Shown here piece by piece: positions 32,479-41,388 of a DNA stretch of 47,222 nucleotides; position 1 is the first letter of the stretch, and every line of letters starts with the position of its first letter. Under the pieces are notes generated by a model. The model searched no databases. It had not been told where the DNA came from and worked only from the letters and a program-made list of their open reading frames with translations. The DNA is from Nocardiopsis potens DSM 45234 (GTDB taxonomy: Bacteria; Actinomycetota; Actinomycetes; Streptosporangiales; Streptosporangiaceae): NCBI RefSeq assembly GCF_000341105.1, contig NZ_ANBB01000071.1, forward strand, positions 1 through 47,222. Direction: 5' to 3'. The position numbers were made by a program, and so were the translations under genes.

Positions 32479-33066
32479 TCAGAGGCGGACGACGACGGTG
32501 CGCACGACCTTGTCGTGCACGGTCTGCCGGCGGTCGTCCCACAGCGGCCAGAGCAGGTCGATCAGCAGGCCGATGTAGGTGAAGCCGAACAGGACGAGGA
32601 TCAGCTCGCGGCCGAGCGCGGCGCCGGCCGAAGGCGGCTCGCAGGTCTCCCAGACCACCAGCCTGCTCCGGCACAGCCGCTTGCCGAGGGTGCGGCCGGA
32701 GCGGGAGTGGCAGCCGACCCGGTACACCAGGCCGAAGAGGAGCCAGCACGCAATGCCGATGACCATGCCGACGACCATCAGCGGCGACGACCCCTCCTCG
32801 TACCCGGCCGGGTCGGTGAGGTAGGCGAGGCCGAAGAAGGCGCCGACGACCGCGGCGCCGACGGCGATCCCGCCGAAGACGATCACCAGCCGGTCGATGA
32901 TGTAGGCGCCGACGCGGCGCCCGTAGCCGGCCAGCGGCGCCCCGTTCGGGGCGGTGAAGGGCGGCGGGCCCGGGTACGGCGGCGCGGCGGGCGGGTGGCC
33001 GTACCCCGGGGGCGGGTGCCCCTGCGGGTGGCCGGGGGAGCCGTAGGGGGAGGGCGGGTGGGTCAT
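32479..33066 (-). CDS. RDD family membrane protein
   Basis: A 195-residue protein: a Pro/Gly/Tyr-rich N-terminal 45 residues, then the RDD domain starting at GYGRRVGAYIIDRLVIVFGG (the Arg-Asp motif), with SGRTLGKRLCRSRLVV and a C-terminal DDRRQTVHDKVVRT. Three to four membrane helices. It lies 40 bp downstream of a second RDD gene on the same strand, most likely in an operon. RDD proteins are thought to act in transport or ion balance. Confidence 0.88.
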   Translation of the reverse strand: MTHPPSPYGSPGHPQGHPPPGYGHPPAAPPYPGPPPFTAPNGAPLAGYGRRVGAYIIDRLVIVFGGIAVGAAVVGAFFGLAYLTDPAGYEEGSSPLMVVGMVIGIACWLLFGLVYRVGCHSRSGRTLGKRLCRSRLVVWETCEPPSAGAALGRELILVLFGFTYIGLLIDLLWPLWDDRRQTVHDKVVRTVVVRL

Positions 33067-33106
33067 CGGTCTCTCCGGGGTCGGGGGGAGGGGCCCGGGG
33101 GCGGCG

Positions 33107-33751
33107 TCAGTCGGAGACGACGACGGCGGTGCTGCCGACCTTGTCGTGCAGCGCCTGCTTGCGCGGGTCCCACAGGATCCACAGGCAGCTGATCCAGCCG
33201 AGCAGGCAGTAGACCAGCTCGCGGACGAACGTCCGGCCCTTGGCCGGGAGGCCGCCGCCGGTCTCCAGGTTGACGACGCGCAGGCCCAGCATCCGCTTGC
33301 CGAGCGTCCGGCCCTTGCGGGTGTGCGACAGCCAGCGGTACAGGAACGGGGCGAGGAAGGCGACCGCGTAGGTGAGCACGATGCCGACCACCAGCACCAC
33401 GGCCGCCCCGCCGGTGAGCTCCTGGCTGTCGCCGGCCATGGCGAAGGTCAGCGCCATGGTCAGGCCGAGGGTCACCCCGATGGCGAGGAAGAGGATCACC
33501 ATCATGATCGCGGCGTCGATGAGGGCGGCGAAGAGCCGCTTGTCGGCCTCGGCGGCGTACAGGCCCGGCGGCAGCTGCTCCTGCGGCTGGTGGGCGTAGC
33601 CGTATCCCTGCTGGTACTGGCCGTACCCCTGCTGGTACTGGCCCTGCTGGTACTGGCCGTAGCCCTGCTGCGCATGGTCCTGCGGGTACTGGCCGTGCCC
33701 CTGCTGCGGCCACCCCTGGCCGCCGGGCTGGTTCTGGTAGGACGGGTCCAT
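33107..33751 (-). CDS. RDD family membrane protein with Gln/Tyr/Gly repeats
   Basis: A 214-residue protein. The cytoplasmic N-terminus (about 1-65) has repeated YGQYQQG-like heptads, a prion-like low-complexity tract. The RDD domain follows: KRLFAALIDAAIMMVILFLA, TRKGRTLGKRMLGLRVVN, and a final WDPRKQALHDKVGSTAV. It is paired with the RDD gene downstream. Divergent from the MFS operon across 352 bp. Confidence 0.87.
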   Translation of the reverse strand: MDPSYQNQPGGQGWPQQGHGQYPQDHAQQGYGQYQQGQYQQGYGQYQQGYGYAHQPQEQLPPGLYAAEADKRLFAALIDAAIMMVILFLAIGVTLGLTMALTFAMAGDSQELTGGAAVVLVVGIVLTYAVAFLAPFLYRWLSHTRKGRTLGKRMLGLRVVNLETGGGLPAKGRTFVRELVYCLLGWISCLWILWDPRKQALHDKVGSTAVVVSD

Positions 33752-33959
33752 CGAAGAGCTTCCCCTGTGGATCGATCGCGGTACCGGCCCCGTGCCGGGG
33801 CGCGCGGCCGCCCCATTCTCTCTTCTCCCCCGACCCCCGTCGACCGCGGGCCCGCCGCCGGCGGGAGGGGCCTGTCCAGCGGTTTCCCGGGCGGGGCCGG
33901 TCCGCGCGGGCGGGCCGCCGGACCCTGCGCGACCCCGTGTTCACCCTGCCGACACGGGG

Positions 33960-33989
33960 TTGACACGCAGGTGAGCGGCTCCCTATGGT
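33960..33989 (+). promoter_or_regulatory. Strong housekeeping-type promoter of the MFS-kinase operon
   Basis: ttgaca and tatggt hexamers lie 18 bases apart. The -35 is a perfect match. The predicted start near 33996 leaves an untranslated leader of about 108 bases. The rest of the gap 33752-33959 shows only GC-rich sequence. Confidence 0.7.
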
Positions 33990-34003
33990 TCACGCCACAG
34001 GGT

Positions 34004-34050
34004 AAGACGAGAGACCGCCTGTCGGCCTTCGTCTTGCCTTCTTTGCGTTT
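34004..34050 (+). terminator. Terminator-like hairpin inside the operon leader (possible antitermination site)
   Basis: aagacga (34004-34010) pairs exactly with tcgtctt (34029-34035), extendable by two pairs past a one-base bulge, and is followed at once by gccttctttgcgttt, a T-rich tract rare in this DNA. It sits between the promoter and the first gene, so it would stop transcription before the operon. A second stem, gccgg/ccggc at about 34068-34088, lies close to the start codon. The operon encodes a GlpP-family antiterminator, whose known targets in Bacillus are such leader hairpins. Confidence 0.55.
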
Positions 34051-34103
34051 CACACCCCCATTCATCGGCCGGCGGGAACCCTCCCGGCTGTGAGTGTGCG
34101 GTT

Positions 34104-35519
34104 ATGACCGAAGTCCGAACCCGTCCGCATCCCATCGCATCGGTCAGCGACGTCGTCGCCTACATCGACTCCCGCCCCGCGATCAAGGGGCGCGCGCTCG
34201 TCATCTGGTGGCTCGCCCTCGGCGGGCTCTTCCTCGACGCCTACGCCAACTCCGCGCTCAGCGCGGGCCTGGCCTCGCTCAACGAGGACCTCGGACTGGC
34301 CGCCGGCCAGACCGCGCTCCTCACCGCCTCCGCCTCGGTCTTCTCCCTGCTGTTCAACCCGATCGGCGGCTGGCTCGCCGACCGCTACGGCCGCATCCCC
34401 CCGCTGATCGCCGCGAAGGTCCTGGCCCTCGCCGGCGGCGCCGTCGCCGCCCTCGCCCCGGCCTACGAGATCGTCGTGGCCGGACGGGTCCTGGTCGGTG
34501 CCGCCTACGGCATCGACTTCGCCATCGCCATGGCGGTCCTCGCCGAGATGACCCCGGCGAGGTTCAAGAACCGGCTCAACGTGTGGCAGGGCGTCTGGTA
34601 CACGGCGGTCTCCGCCAACCTGCTGCTGGCCATCGCCTTCCACGAGCTCGGCGCGGGCCTGGACATCTGGCGGTTCTCGCTCGGCTCGGCCGGGGTGATC
34701 GCCGCCGTGCTGCTCGTGCTCCAGCTCGCCCTGATGGTGGAGAGCCCCAGCTGGCTCGCGCGCAAGGGGCGGCTCCCCGAGGCCGCCGAGCGGATGGGCC
34801 GCATCTACGGCGGGTCCTTCGAAGCCGCCGAACCCGACACCCGCGGCGTGCCCGCCGCCGCCGACCGGGGGATGGCCAACGTCGCGCTGCTGTTCCGCGG
34901 CACCTACCTGCCGCGCACCGTGCTGGCCGGCACCATCTCGGTGGGCCAGGCGCTGCAGTACTTCGCGGTCGGCTGGTACCTGCCGATCATCAGCCTGCAG
35001 ATGTTCGGCGCCGACTTCGTCTTCGCGACCCTGGGCACCCTGGTCTTCAACCTGTTCGGCATCGTCGGCGGGTTCAGCGCCCCGGCCGTCGGCAAGCGCC
35101 TCGGCCTGCGCCGGGCCTCCGCCATCGGGTTCGGCGTCGTCTTCGTGATCCTGCTGCTCATGGGGCTGACCTTCGACCGGCTGCCGCTGTGGGCGGCGTT
35201 CCTGCTGCCGTCGGTGTTCATCCTCGCCCACTCCGGCGGCCCGGGGGCCAACGGCAAGAGCGTCTCGGCGCTCTCCTTCCGCAGCGAGCTGCGCGCCACC
35301 GCCAACGGCGTCATCGGCGCCCTGGGCAGCCTCGGCACCGTGCTCGGCCTGTTCCTGTTCCCGCTGGTGCAGGAGGCCGTCGGCCTGCCGACCACCTTCC
35401 TGCTGGTGTCGGTCGTCCCGCTGGTGTGCTGCGTCATCTGCTCCGCCGTGAAGTGGGAGCCGACCCGCGCCGCGGTCAACCCCGACGAGGAGCTCGACGC
35501 CCCCCAGTTCGCCCGGTGA
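34104..35519 (+). CDS. MFS transporter (metabolite/H+ symporter type)
   Basis: A 471-residue twelve-helix carrier. The loop signature between helices 2 and 3 is GGWLADRYGRIPPL, and helix 4 has GRVLVGAAYGIDFAIAMAVL as in the sugar-porter/aromatic-acid branch. It lacks the PESPRWL motif of true sugar porters but has VESPSWLARKGR at the equivalent place. It opens a seven-gene co-directional unit for a glycerol-phosphate-like compound, and no GlpF facilitator is present, so it probably imports the pathway substrate. No clear ribosome site precedes ATG 34104. Confidence 0.85.
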   Translation: MTEVRTRPHPIASVSDVVAYIDSRPAIKGRALVIWWLALGGLFLDAYANSALSAGLASLNEDLGLAAGQTALLTASASVFSLLFNPIGGWLADRYGRIPPLIAAKVLALAGGAVAALAPAYEIVVAGRVLVGAAYGIDFAIAMAVLAEMTPARFKNRLNVWQGVWYTAVSANLLLAIAFHELGAGLDIWRFSLGSAGVIAAVLLVLQLALMVESPSWLARKGRLPEAAERMGRIYGGSFEAAEPDTRGVPAAADRGMANVALLFRGTYLPRTVLAGTISVGQALQYFAVGWYLPIISLQMFGADFVFATLGTLVFNLFGIVGGFSAPAVGKRLGLRRASAIGFGVVFVILLLMGLTFDRLPLWAAFLLPSVFILAHSGGPGANGKSVSALSFRSELRATANGVIGALGSLGTVLGLFLFPLVQEAVGLPTTFLLVSVVPLVCCVICSAVKWEPTRAAVNPDEELDAPQFAR

Positions 35520-35565
35520 GCGGGCGCGGACCGGCAGGGCGGAGAGCGAGAGGAGGAAGCGGACC

Positions 35566-37089
35566 GTGGACGACAGGGTGATCCTCGCCGTGGACGAGGG
35601 GACCACCGGCACCCGCGCGGCCCTGGTGTCGCCGGACGGGGCCGTGTCCGAACCGGCCTACCGGCGGCTGGGCGTGGACAGCCCCCGGCCGGGCGTGGTC
35701 GAGCAGGACGCCGACGAGATCTGGGCGTCCACCCTGGAGGTGTGCCGCGCCGCGGTCGCCGCCGGCGGCGGGGCCGCGCCCGCCGCCGTCGCCGTGGCCG
35801 TCCAGCGCGCCACCGGCGTGCTGTGGGACGCCCGCACCGGCAGGGCGCTGGTGCCCGCCATGGTCTGGCAGGACACCCGGCACGCCGGGGAGCTCGCCGC
35901 GCTCGCCGGCGCCTGGGACGCCCGGCTCACCGCCGCCACCGGGCGGCCCACCGGGGTGCGCTCCCCCTACCTGTGGGCCGCCCGCCACCTGGAGCGGACG
36001 CCCGAGGTGCGGGCGGCCCACCGGGCCGGGGCGCTGCGCTTCGGCACCGTCGACACCTGGCTGCTGTGGAACCTCACCGGCGGCGCGGTGTACGCCACCA
36101 CCCCCACCAACGTCTGCTCCTCCGGCGCCTACACCCTCGCCGACCACTCCTACCTGCGGGAATGGATCGACACGCTGGGGTTCCCCGCGGACCTCCTGCC
36201 GGAACTGCGGGAGGACGGCGACGAACTCGGCACCGTCCTCCCCGGCCTCCTCGGCGACGGCACCGGGGAGGTCCCGGTCCTCGCGGTCCTCGGCGACCAG
36301 CACGCCGCGATGATCGGCCTGGGCTGCCTGGAGGCCGGGCGGGCGATGTGCGTGCACGGCACCGGCAGCTTCGTCGACGTGGCCGCGGGCGAGGAGGTCC
36401 CGGCCGGCACCGGGCGGGTCGACGGCGCCCTCACCCTGGTCGGGTGGCGGACCCGGGGGCGCTCGGTCTACACCGTCGAGTCGTTCTCGGCCACCTCCGG
36501 GTCGGCACTGGACTGGGCCTGCTCCACCTTCGCCGGGTTCTCCTCGGCCCGCGAGGTCAGCGAGCTGGCGGAGACCGTCCCCGACACCGGAGGGGCGGCC
36601 TTCCGGCCCACCCTGGCCGGGCTGCGCACCCCCGTCATGGCGCCCGGGCTGGGGGCGGCCCTCACCGGGCTGACCATCTCCACCACCCCGGCGCACATCG
36701 CCCGCGCCCTCCTGGAGGGCATCGCGCACTCCGTCGCGGACAGCGCGGCGGCGGTCGCGGAGACGGCCGGCGCCCCGATCACCGCGATGCGGGTCGGCGG
36801 CGGGCTGTCGGCGAGCCGGCCGCTGCTGCAGATGCAGGCCGACCTGGTCGGCGCCCCCATGGAGCGGGCCCGCGACGCCGGCACCGCGAGCCTGCGCGGG
36901 GCCGCCTACCTGGCGGGCTCGCGCGGGCTGTTCTGGGACTCCCTGACGCAGGCCGCCGCCGCCCGCGGCGAGGGCGAACTCTTCGAGCCCGGCATCGGCG
37001 CCGACGAGCGGGCCGGGCGCAGAGCCGCCTGGACCCGGCGCATCCGCGCCGAGCTGGACCTGCTGGACCGCCATCAGATTGGACGATGA
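35566..37089 (+). CDS. FGGY-family kinase, divergent from glycerol kinase
   Basis: A 507-residue sugar kinase of the GlpK branch starting at GTG 35566 (gaggagg site). Family blocks are AVDEGTTGTRAALVS, GTVDTWLLWNLTGG, GDQHAAMIGL with the catalytic Asp, and GGGLSASRPLLQMQADLVG. Key glycerol contacts differ from E. coli GlpK: the NQRET motif reads VQRAT so the Glu is Ala, TDYTNASRT reads TTPTNVCSS, and PYFSGTK reads PYLWAAR. The substrate is therefore probably a glycerol derivative or another polyol rather than glycerol. It is followed six bases later by the GlpD gene. Confidence 0.85.
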   Translation: MDDRVILAVDEGTTGTRAALVSPDGAVSEPAYRRLGVDSPRPGVVEQDADEIWASTLEVCRAAVAAGGGAAPAAVAVAVQRATGVLWDARTGRALVPAMVWQDTRHAGELAALAGAWDARLTAATGRPTGVRSPYLWAARHLERTPEVRAAHRAGALRFGTVDTWLLWNLTGGAVYATTPTNVCSSGAYTLADHSYLREWIDTLGFPADLLPELREDGDELGTVLPGLLGDGTGEVPVLAVLGDQHAAMIGLGCLEAGRAMCVHGTGSFVDVAAGEEVPAGTGRVDGALTLVGWRTRGRSVYTVESFSATSGSALDWACSTFAGFSSAREVSELAETVPDTGGAAFRPTLAGLRTPVMAPGLGAALTGLTISTTPAHIARALLEGIAHSVADSAAAVAETAGAPITAMRVGGGLSASRPLLQMQADLVGAPMERARDAGTASLRGAAYLAGSRGLFWDSLTQAAAARGEGELFEPGIGADERAGRRAAWTRRIRAELDLLDRHQIGR

Positions 37090-37095
37090 CCCACG

Positions 37096-38763
37096 ATGCT
37101 CCGCTTCCCCGCCCGAAAGCCGAAGGCCCAGCGCAGCCGGCTCTCCTACGGCAGGCCGCCCCGGCTGGACCGCGCCGACCAGGCGGCCGCGCTCCGGGAC
37201 ACCGCCTACGACGTGGTCGTGGTCGGCGGCGGCGTCACCGGCGCCTACACCGCGCTGGACGCCGCCACCCGGGGCCTGCGCACCGCCCTGCTGGAGAAGG
37301 ACGACTTCGCCGCCGGCACCTCCTCCAAGTCCTCCAAGATGATCCACGGCGGCCTGCGCTACATCGAGCAGGGCAACCTGCCGCTGGTCCGGCACTCGCT
37401 GCTGGAGCGCCAGCGGCTCCGCCGCAACGCGGGCCATCTCGTGCAGCGGCTGCCGTTCCTCTTCCCGGTGCTGGAGCGCGACGGGGTCTTCGACAAGCGG
37501 CTCGCCACCGCCTTCGAGAGCCTGCTGTGGACCTACGACCTGGCCGGCGGCTGGCGCGAGGGGGTGCTGCACCAGAAGCTGAGCCGCGGCGAGGTGCTGG
37601 CGCACTGCCCCACCTTCAAACCCGCCGAGGTCCGCGGCGGCCTGCTCTACTTCGACGCCCGCGCCGACGACGCCCGGCTCACCCTCGGCGTGGTCCGCAC
37701 CGCCGCCTTCTACGGCGCCACCGTGCTCAACGGCGCCCGGGTCACCGAGGTGACCCGCTCCGGCGGCCGCGCCCGCGGGGTGATCGCGCACATCGGCGGC
37801 GACGAGGTCGAGGTGCGCGCCAAGGCGGTGGTCAACGCCACCGGCGTGTGGCTGCGCGACTGGTCCGGGGCGGGCGCGGGCACCGCGGTGCCCGCGATCC
37901 GCCCGGCCAAGGGCGTGCACGTGGTGGTGCCCTGGTCGAAGATCCGCAACGACTGCACGGTGACCATCCCGGTCCCCGGGCGCAGCCGCCGCGCCACCAT
38001 CACCCGCTGGGGGAACGTCTCCTACCTGGGCACCACCGACGAGGACTACGACGGCGACCTCGACGACGTGCACTGCACCCGGGAGGAGCTGGACTTCCTG
38101 CTGGAGGGGGCGCGGTCGGCGCTCGACACCGACCTGGAGGCCGAGGACGTGGTGGGCAGCTACGCCGGCCTGCGCCCGCTGGTCGCGCCGCCCGGCGGCA
38201 AGACCGTCGAGGTCAAGCGGAACCACGAGATCCGGGTCGACCGGGACGGCCTGGTCACCGTCGTCGGCGGCAAGCTCACCACCGCCCGGCACATGGCCGA
38301 GCAGACCGTGGACCGGGTCGAGCGGGTCCTCGGCCGGAAAGGGCGCTGCCGCACCCGGGACCTCAGCCTGCTGGGCGCCGCCGGCTACGACGCCGAGGCC
38401 GTGGTCGCCTCCGGCGGCCTCGCCGCCCACCTCGGCGAGCGCTACGGCACCGAGGCCCGGTTCGTCACCGACCTCATCGCCGAGGACCCCGCCCTGGGCG
38501 AACCGGTCGTCGAGGGCCTGCCCTACCTCAAGGCCGAGGTCGTCCACGCGCTCCGGCACGAGATGGCCCGGAGCGTGGACGACGTGCTGTCCCGCCGCAC
38601 CCGGGCCCGGCTGATGGCCCGGGACGCCTCCGCGGACGCCGCCGCGGAGGTCGGCCGGATCTGCCGGCGCGAACTGGGCCTCACCGAGGAGGAGGCCGCC
38701 GCACAGGTCGAGCAGTACACGTCCGCGGTCGCCAGAGAGCGCCGCATCCTGATGGGAGAGTGA
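37096..38763 (+). CDS. glpD: FAD-dependent glycerol-3-phosphate dehydrogenase
   Basis: A 555-residue flavoenzyme of the GlpD/GlpA type that passes electrons from glycerol 3-phosphate to quinone at the membrane, producing DHAP. The FAD-binding start is DVVVVGGGVTGAYTALDAA, followed by the diagnostic GTSSKSSKMIHGGLRYIE. The middle has RPAKGVHVVVPWSK and YAGLRPLVAPP, and the C-terminal helical domain ends in RERRILMGE. It lies between the divergent kinase and an AGPS-like gene, so its substrate may be the kinase product rather than plain G3P. Its stop overlaps a possible GTG start of the next gene. Confidence 0.9.
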   Translation: MLRFPARKPKAQRSRLSYGRPPRLDRADQAAALRDTAYDVVVVGGGVTGAYTALDAATRGLRTALLEKDDFAAGTSSKSSKMIHGGLRYIEQGNLPLVRHSLLERQRLRRNAGHLVQRLPFLFPVLERDGVFDKRLATAFESLLWTYDLAGGWREGVLHQKLSRGEVLAHCPTFKPAEVRGGLLYFDARADDARLTLGVVRTAAFYGATVLNGARVTEVTRSGGRARGVIAHIGGDEVEVRAKAVVNATGVWLRDWSGAGAGTAVPAIRPAKGVHVVVPWSKIRNDCTVTIPVPGRSRRATITRWGNVSYLGTTDEDYDGDLDDVHCTREELDFLLEGARSALDTDLEAEDVVGSYAGLRPLVAPPGGKTVEVKRNHEIRVDRDGLVTVVGGKLTTARHMAEQTVDRVERVLGRKGRCRTRDLSLLGAAGYDAEAVVASGGLAAHLGERYGTEARFVTDLIAEDPALGEPVVEGLPYLKAEVVHALRHEMARSVDDVLSRRTRARLMARDASADAAAEVGRICRRELGLTEEEAAAQVEQYTSAVARERRILMGE

Positions 38764-38771
38764 CCGAGCAG

Positions 38772-40295
38772 ATGCTCAGCAGAGACGCAGCCGCCCGCCC
38801 GTTCAACCGGGGCGACTACACGGTGGGGGCGCCCACCCCGCCGCGCTACGGCCGGGGCCTCGCCCCCGCCGAGGGGGAGGCCTACTTCCAGACCGCGCCG
38901 GCCGAGGTCCCCGGCGAGGCCGTCGCCGAACTCCGCGCCACCGGCGCCGAGGTGCTCACCGGCCGGGACGACGCGGTGCTCAACACCCGCGACTGGTGGG
39001 CCGGCAGCATGATCGGCGAGACCGGCGGCCGGCCCGCCACCCCGGACGCCGTCATCGTCAAGGCCACCGAGGCCGCCCAGGTCGCCGAAGTGGTGCGGAT
39101 CGCGGCCGCGCACCGCGTCCCGGTGACCCCCTCGGCGGGGCGGAGCAACGTCACCGGCGCCGCCCTGCCGGTGCGCGGCGGCATCGTCCTGGACCTGTGC
39201 GGCCTGGACCGGATCCTCGACTACGACGAGGAGTCCCAGGTCGTCGAGGTGGAGGCCGGGGTGTTCGGCGACGTCTTCGAAGCGGCGATCCAGCAGCGGT
39301 ACGGCGTCACCCTCGGGCACTGGCCGTCCTCGTACGCGATCAGCACCGTCGGCGGCTGGATCGCCTGCCGCGGCGCCGGCCAGCTGTCCACCCGCTACGG
39401 CAAGATCGAGGACATGGTCCTGGGCCTGGACGCGGTGCTGCCCGACGGGCGCGAGGTCTCCCTCGGCGGGCACGTCCGGTCCGCGCTCGGCCCCGACCTG
39501 ATGCAGCTGCTCATCGGCTCGGAGGGCACCCTCGGCGTGATCACCCGCGCCCGGCTCCGGGTGCACCGGCTGCCCGAGTACGGCCGGGCCGCCGCCTACG
39601 GGTTCGCGACCTTCGCCGACGGTCTGGAGGCCTGCCGCCGCATCCTGCAGTCCGGGGCCTCCCCGGCGGTGCTCCGCCTCTACGACCGGCTGGAGAGCGG
39701 CGTCCAGTTCGACCTCCCCGACACCAACGTGCTGCTCATCGCGGACGAGGGCGCCCCGGAGCTGGTGGACGCCGGCATCGCGGTGAGCGAGCGGGCCTGC
39801 GCCGGGCTCGGCACCGCCCTGGACGGCGACGCCTGCCTGGAGCGCTGGCTGGACACCCGCTACCTCACCGGGAAGAGCGGCGAGGGCTTCACCCACGGCC
39901 CCGGGTTCGTCGCCGACACCCTGGAGATGGTCGGCCGCTGGCGCGACCTGCCGAAGATCTACGACGACGTGGTCGCAGCCATCGACGCCGTCCCCGGCAC
40001 CCTCGCCGCCTCCGCGCACCAGTCGCACGCCTACCTCGACGGCGCCTGCCTGTACTTCTCGCTCCGCGGCGACGTGCGGCCGGAGGACCGCGCCGAGTGG
40101 TACCGCGCCGCCTGGGACGCCGCCAACCGGGTGCTGCTGGACGCCGGCGCCGGGCTCAGCCACCACCACGGCGTCGGCCTGCTCCGCTCCCCCTACATGG
40201 CCGAGGCGCTGGGCGGCGGGTTCGGGGTGCTCCAGGCGGTCAAGCGGGCCCTGGACCCGCACGACCTGCTCAACCCGGGCAAACTCGGCCTGTAA
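38772..40295 (+). CDS. Alkyldihydroxyacetonephosphate synthase-like FAD oxidase
   Basis: A 507-residue VAO-family flavoprotein. The FAD-binding domain shows PDAVIVKATEAAQVAEVVRI, TPSAGRSNVTGAA, GHWPSSYAISTVGGWIACRG and RYGKIEDMVLG, which track AGPS closely. The active-site region has SHAYLDGACLYFSLRG and the histidine run LSHHHGVGLLRSPYM, equivalent to the catalytic HHH of AGPS. The C-terminus is DPHDLLNPGKLGL. AGPS swaps the acyl chain of acyl-DHAP for a fatty alcohol to make the ether bond. A start at GTG 38760 is possible, overlapping the glpD stop; ATG 38772 has the better-placed gggagag site. Confidence 0.85.
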   Translation: MLSRDAAARPFNRGDYTVGAPTPPRYGRGLAPAEGEAYFQTAPAEVPGEAVAELRATGAEVLTGRDDAVLNTRDWWAGSMIGETGGRPATPDAVIVKATEAAQVAEVVRIAAAHRVPVTPSAGRSNVTGAALPVRGGIVLDLCGLDRILDYDEESQVVEVEAGVFGDVFEAAIQQRYGVTLGHWPSSYAISTVGGWIACRGAGQLSTRYGKIEDMVLGLDAVLPDGREVSLGGHVRSALGPDLMQLLIGSEGTLGVITRARLRVHRLPEYGRAAAYGFATFADGLEACRRILQSGASPAVLRLYDRLESGVQFDLPDTNVLLIADEGAPELVDAGIAVSERACAGLGTALDGDACLERWLDTRYLTGKSGEGFTHGPGFVADTLEMVGRWRDLPKIYDDVVAAIDAVPGTLAASAHQSHAYLDGACLYFSLRGDVRPEDRAEWYRAAWDAANRVLLDAGAGLSHHHGVGLLRSPYMAEALGGGFGVLQAVKRALDPHDLLNPGKLGL

Positions 40296-40320
40296 CCAGT
40301 GTGAACGGGGAAGAGGAACC

Positions 40321-40989
40321 ATGGCCGACACGTCCGGGCGGCGCACCCGCGCCGCCAACATCGCCCGGCTGCGCGAGGCGCTGCAGCGCAGCCCGGTGGT
40401 CGCCTCGGTGGTGGGGGCCGAACCGGTCCCCGCGTTCAACGCGGCGGCCTCCCAGGTCGCCATCGTCGCCTCCGTCGAGCTCAAGGACCTCGCCGGCGTC
40501 GTCGCCGAACTCCTCGGCGGCGGCAAGTTCTTCTTCCTCAACGTCGACTCCTGCCGGGGGCTCGCCCAGGACAAGGGCGCCCTGGAGTACCTGGGCGCGC
40601 TGCGGGTCCCCGGCATCGTCAGCACCCGCACCTCGCTGGTGGAGCGGGCCAAGGCGCTGGGGCAGGTGACCATGCAGAAGGTGTTCGTCACCGACCGGTC
40701 CAACCTGCCGCGCAGCCTCACCTCGACCGCGATGAGCAAACCCGACCTGCACGAGCTGATGCCCTGGCCGGTGCTGCCCCGCATCGACCGGGCCGCCCGG
40801 GCCGAGCTGTCGCCGTTCATCGCGGCCGGCTTCGTGCAGCGCGCCGCGGACGTCAGCCTCGCCCTGTCACTGGGCGCGAAGGCCGCCGCCACCAGCGACC
40901 GGCCGCTGTGGGACGCGCCGGCCGCGGAGATCAGGGCGGCCGCGGCCCGGGCCGCCCAGGCGGCGAACCACCGCGAGCAGGGGGCCTGA
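40321..40989 (+). CDS. GlpP-family glycerol-3-phosphate-responsive antiterminator
   Basis: A 222-residue TIM-barrel-like protein of PF04309. The family landmarks are all present: FFFLNVDSCRGLAQDKGALE (residues 71-88), GIVSTRTSLVERAK (98-111), KVFVTDRSNL (120-129), KPDLHELMPWPVLPRI (140-155), FIAAGFV (166-172) and ATSDRPLW (190-197). In Bacillus GlpP binds G3P and the glpD leader RNA and prevents termination. Here the gene is inside the operon that carries a leader hairpin at 34004-34050, so a self-contained antitermination circuit is likely. Family is uncommon in high-GC actinomycetes as far as I know. Confidence 0.85.
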   Translation: MADTSGRRTRAANIARLREALQRSPVVASVVGAEPVPAFNAAASQVAIVASVELKDLAGVVAELLGGGKFFFLNVDSCRGLAQDKGALEYLGALRVPGIVSTRTSLVERAKALGQVTMQKVFVTDRSNLPRSLTSTAMSKPDLHELMPWPVLPRIDRAARAELSPFIAAGFVQRAADVSLALSLGAKAAATSDRPLWDAPAAEIRAAAARAAQAANHREQGA

Positions 40990-41026
40990 CCGGCACCCCG
41001 GACCACCGATCGGACAGAGGACACCG

Positions 41027-41335
41027 ATGAACGACACCCCCGGCCGCCACCACCTGGTCCTGGCCGAGTACCTCCCCGAGGAGGGCCGGACCGAAGAGGT
41101 CCTCGCGCTCCTCGCCGAACTGGCCGAGGCCTCCCGGGCCGAACCCGGGAACCTGGGTTACCGGTTCCACCGCGACGCGGAGCGGCCCGACCGCATCCTC
41201 ATCGTCGAGCACTACACCGACGCCGCCGCGTTCCAGGCGCACCGGGACAGCGAGCACTTCCGCAGGATCGGCGCCGGGCGGATCCTCCCGCTGCTGGCCG
41301 ACCGGACGGTCACCGCCTACGAGGGCCCGGTCTGA
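41027..41335 (+). CDS. Antibiotic biosynthesis monooxygenase (ABM)-fold small protein
   Basis: A 102-residue ferredoxin-like protein with HLVLAEYLPEEGRTEEVLAL and the family core NLGYRFHRDAERPDRILIVE, then HYTDAAAFQAHRDSEHFRRI. ABM proteins act as dimers, as cofactor-free oxygenases, quinol monooxygenases or small isomerases. In this operon it could oxidise an intermediate or clear a reactive by-product. It lies 37 bp after the GlpP-like gene. Confidence 0.85.
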   Translation: MNDTPGRHHLVLAEYLPEEGRTEEVLALLAELAEASRAEPGNLGYRFHRDAERPDRILIVEHYTDAAAFQAHRDSEHFRRIGAGRILPLLADRTVTAYEGPV

Positions 41336-41388
41336 CCGGTGCGGGCCCGCGCGGAACGGAACGAGGAGAAGGAGAAGGGGAGGCGCCG

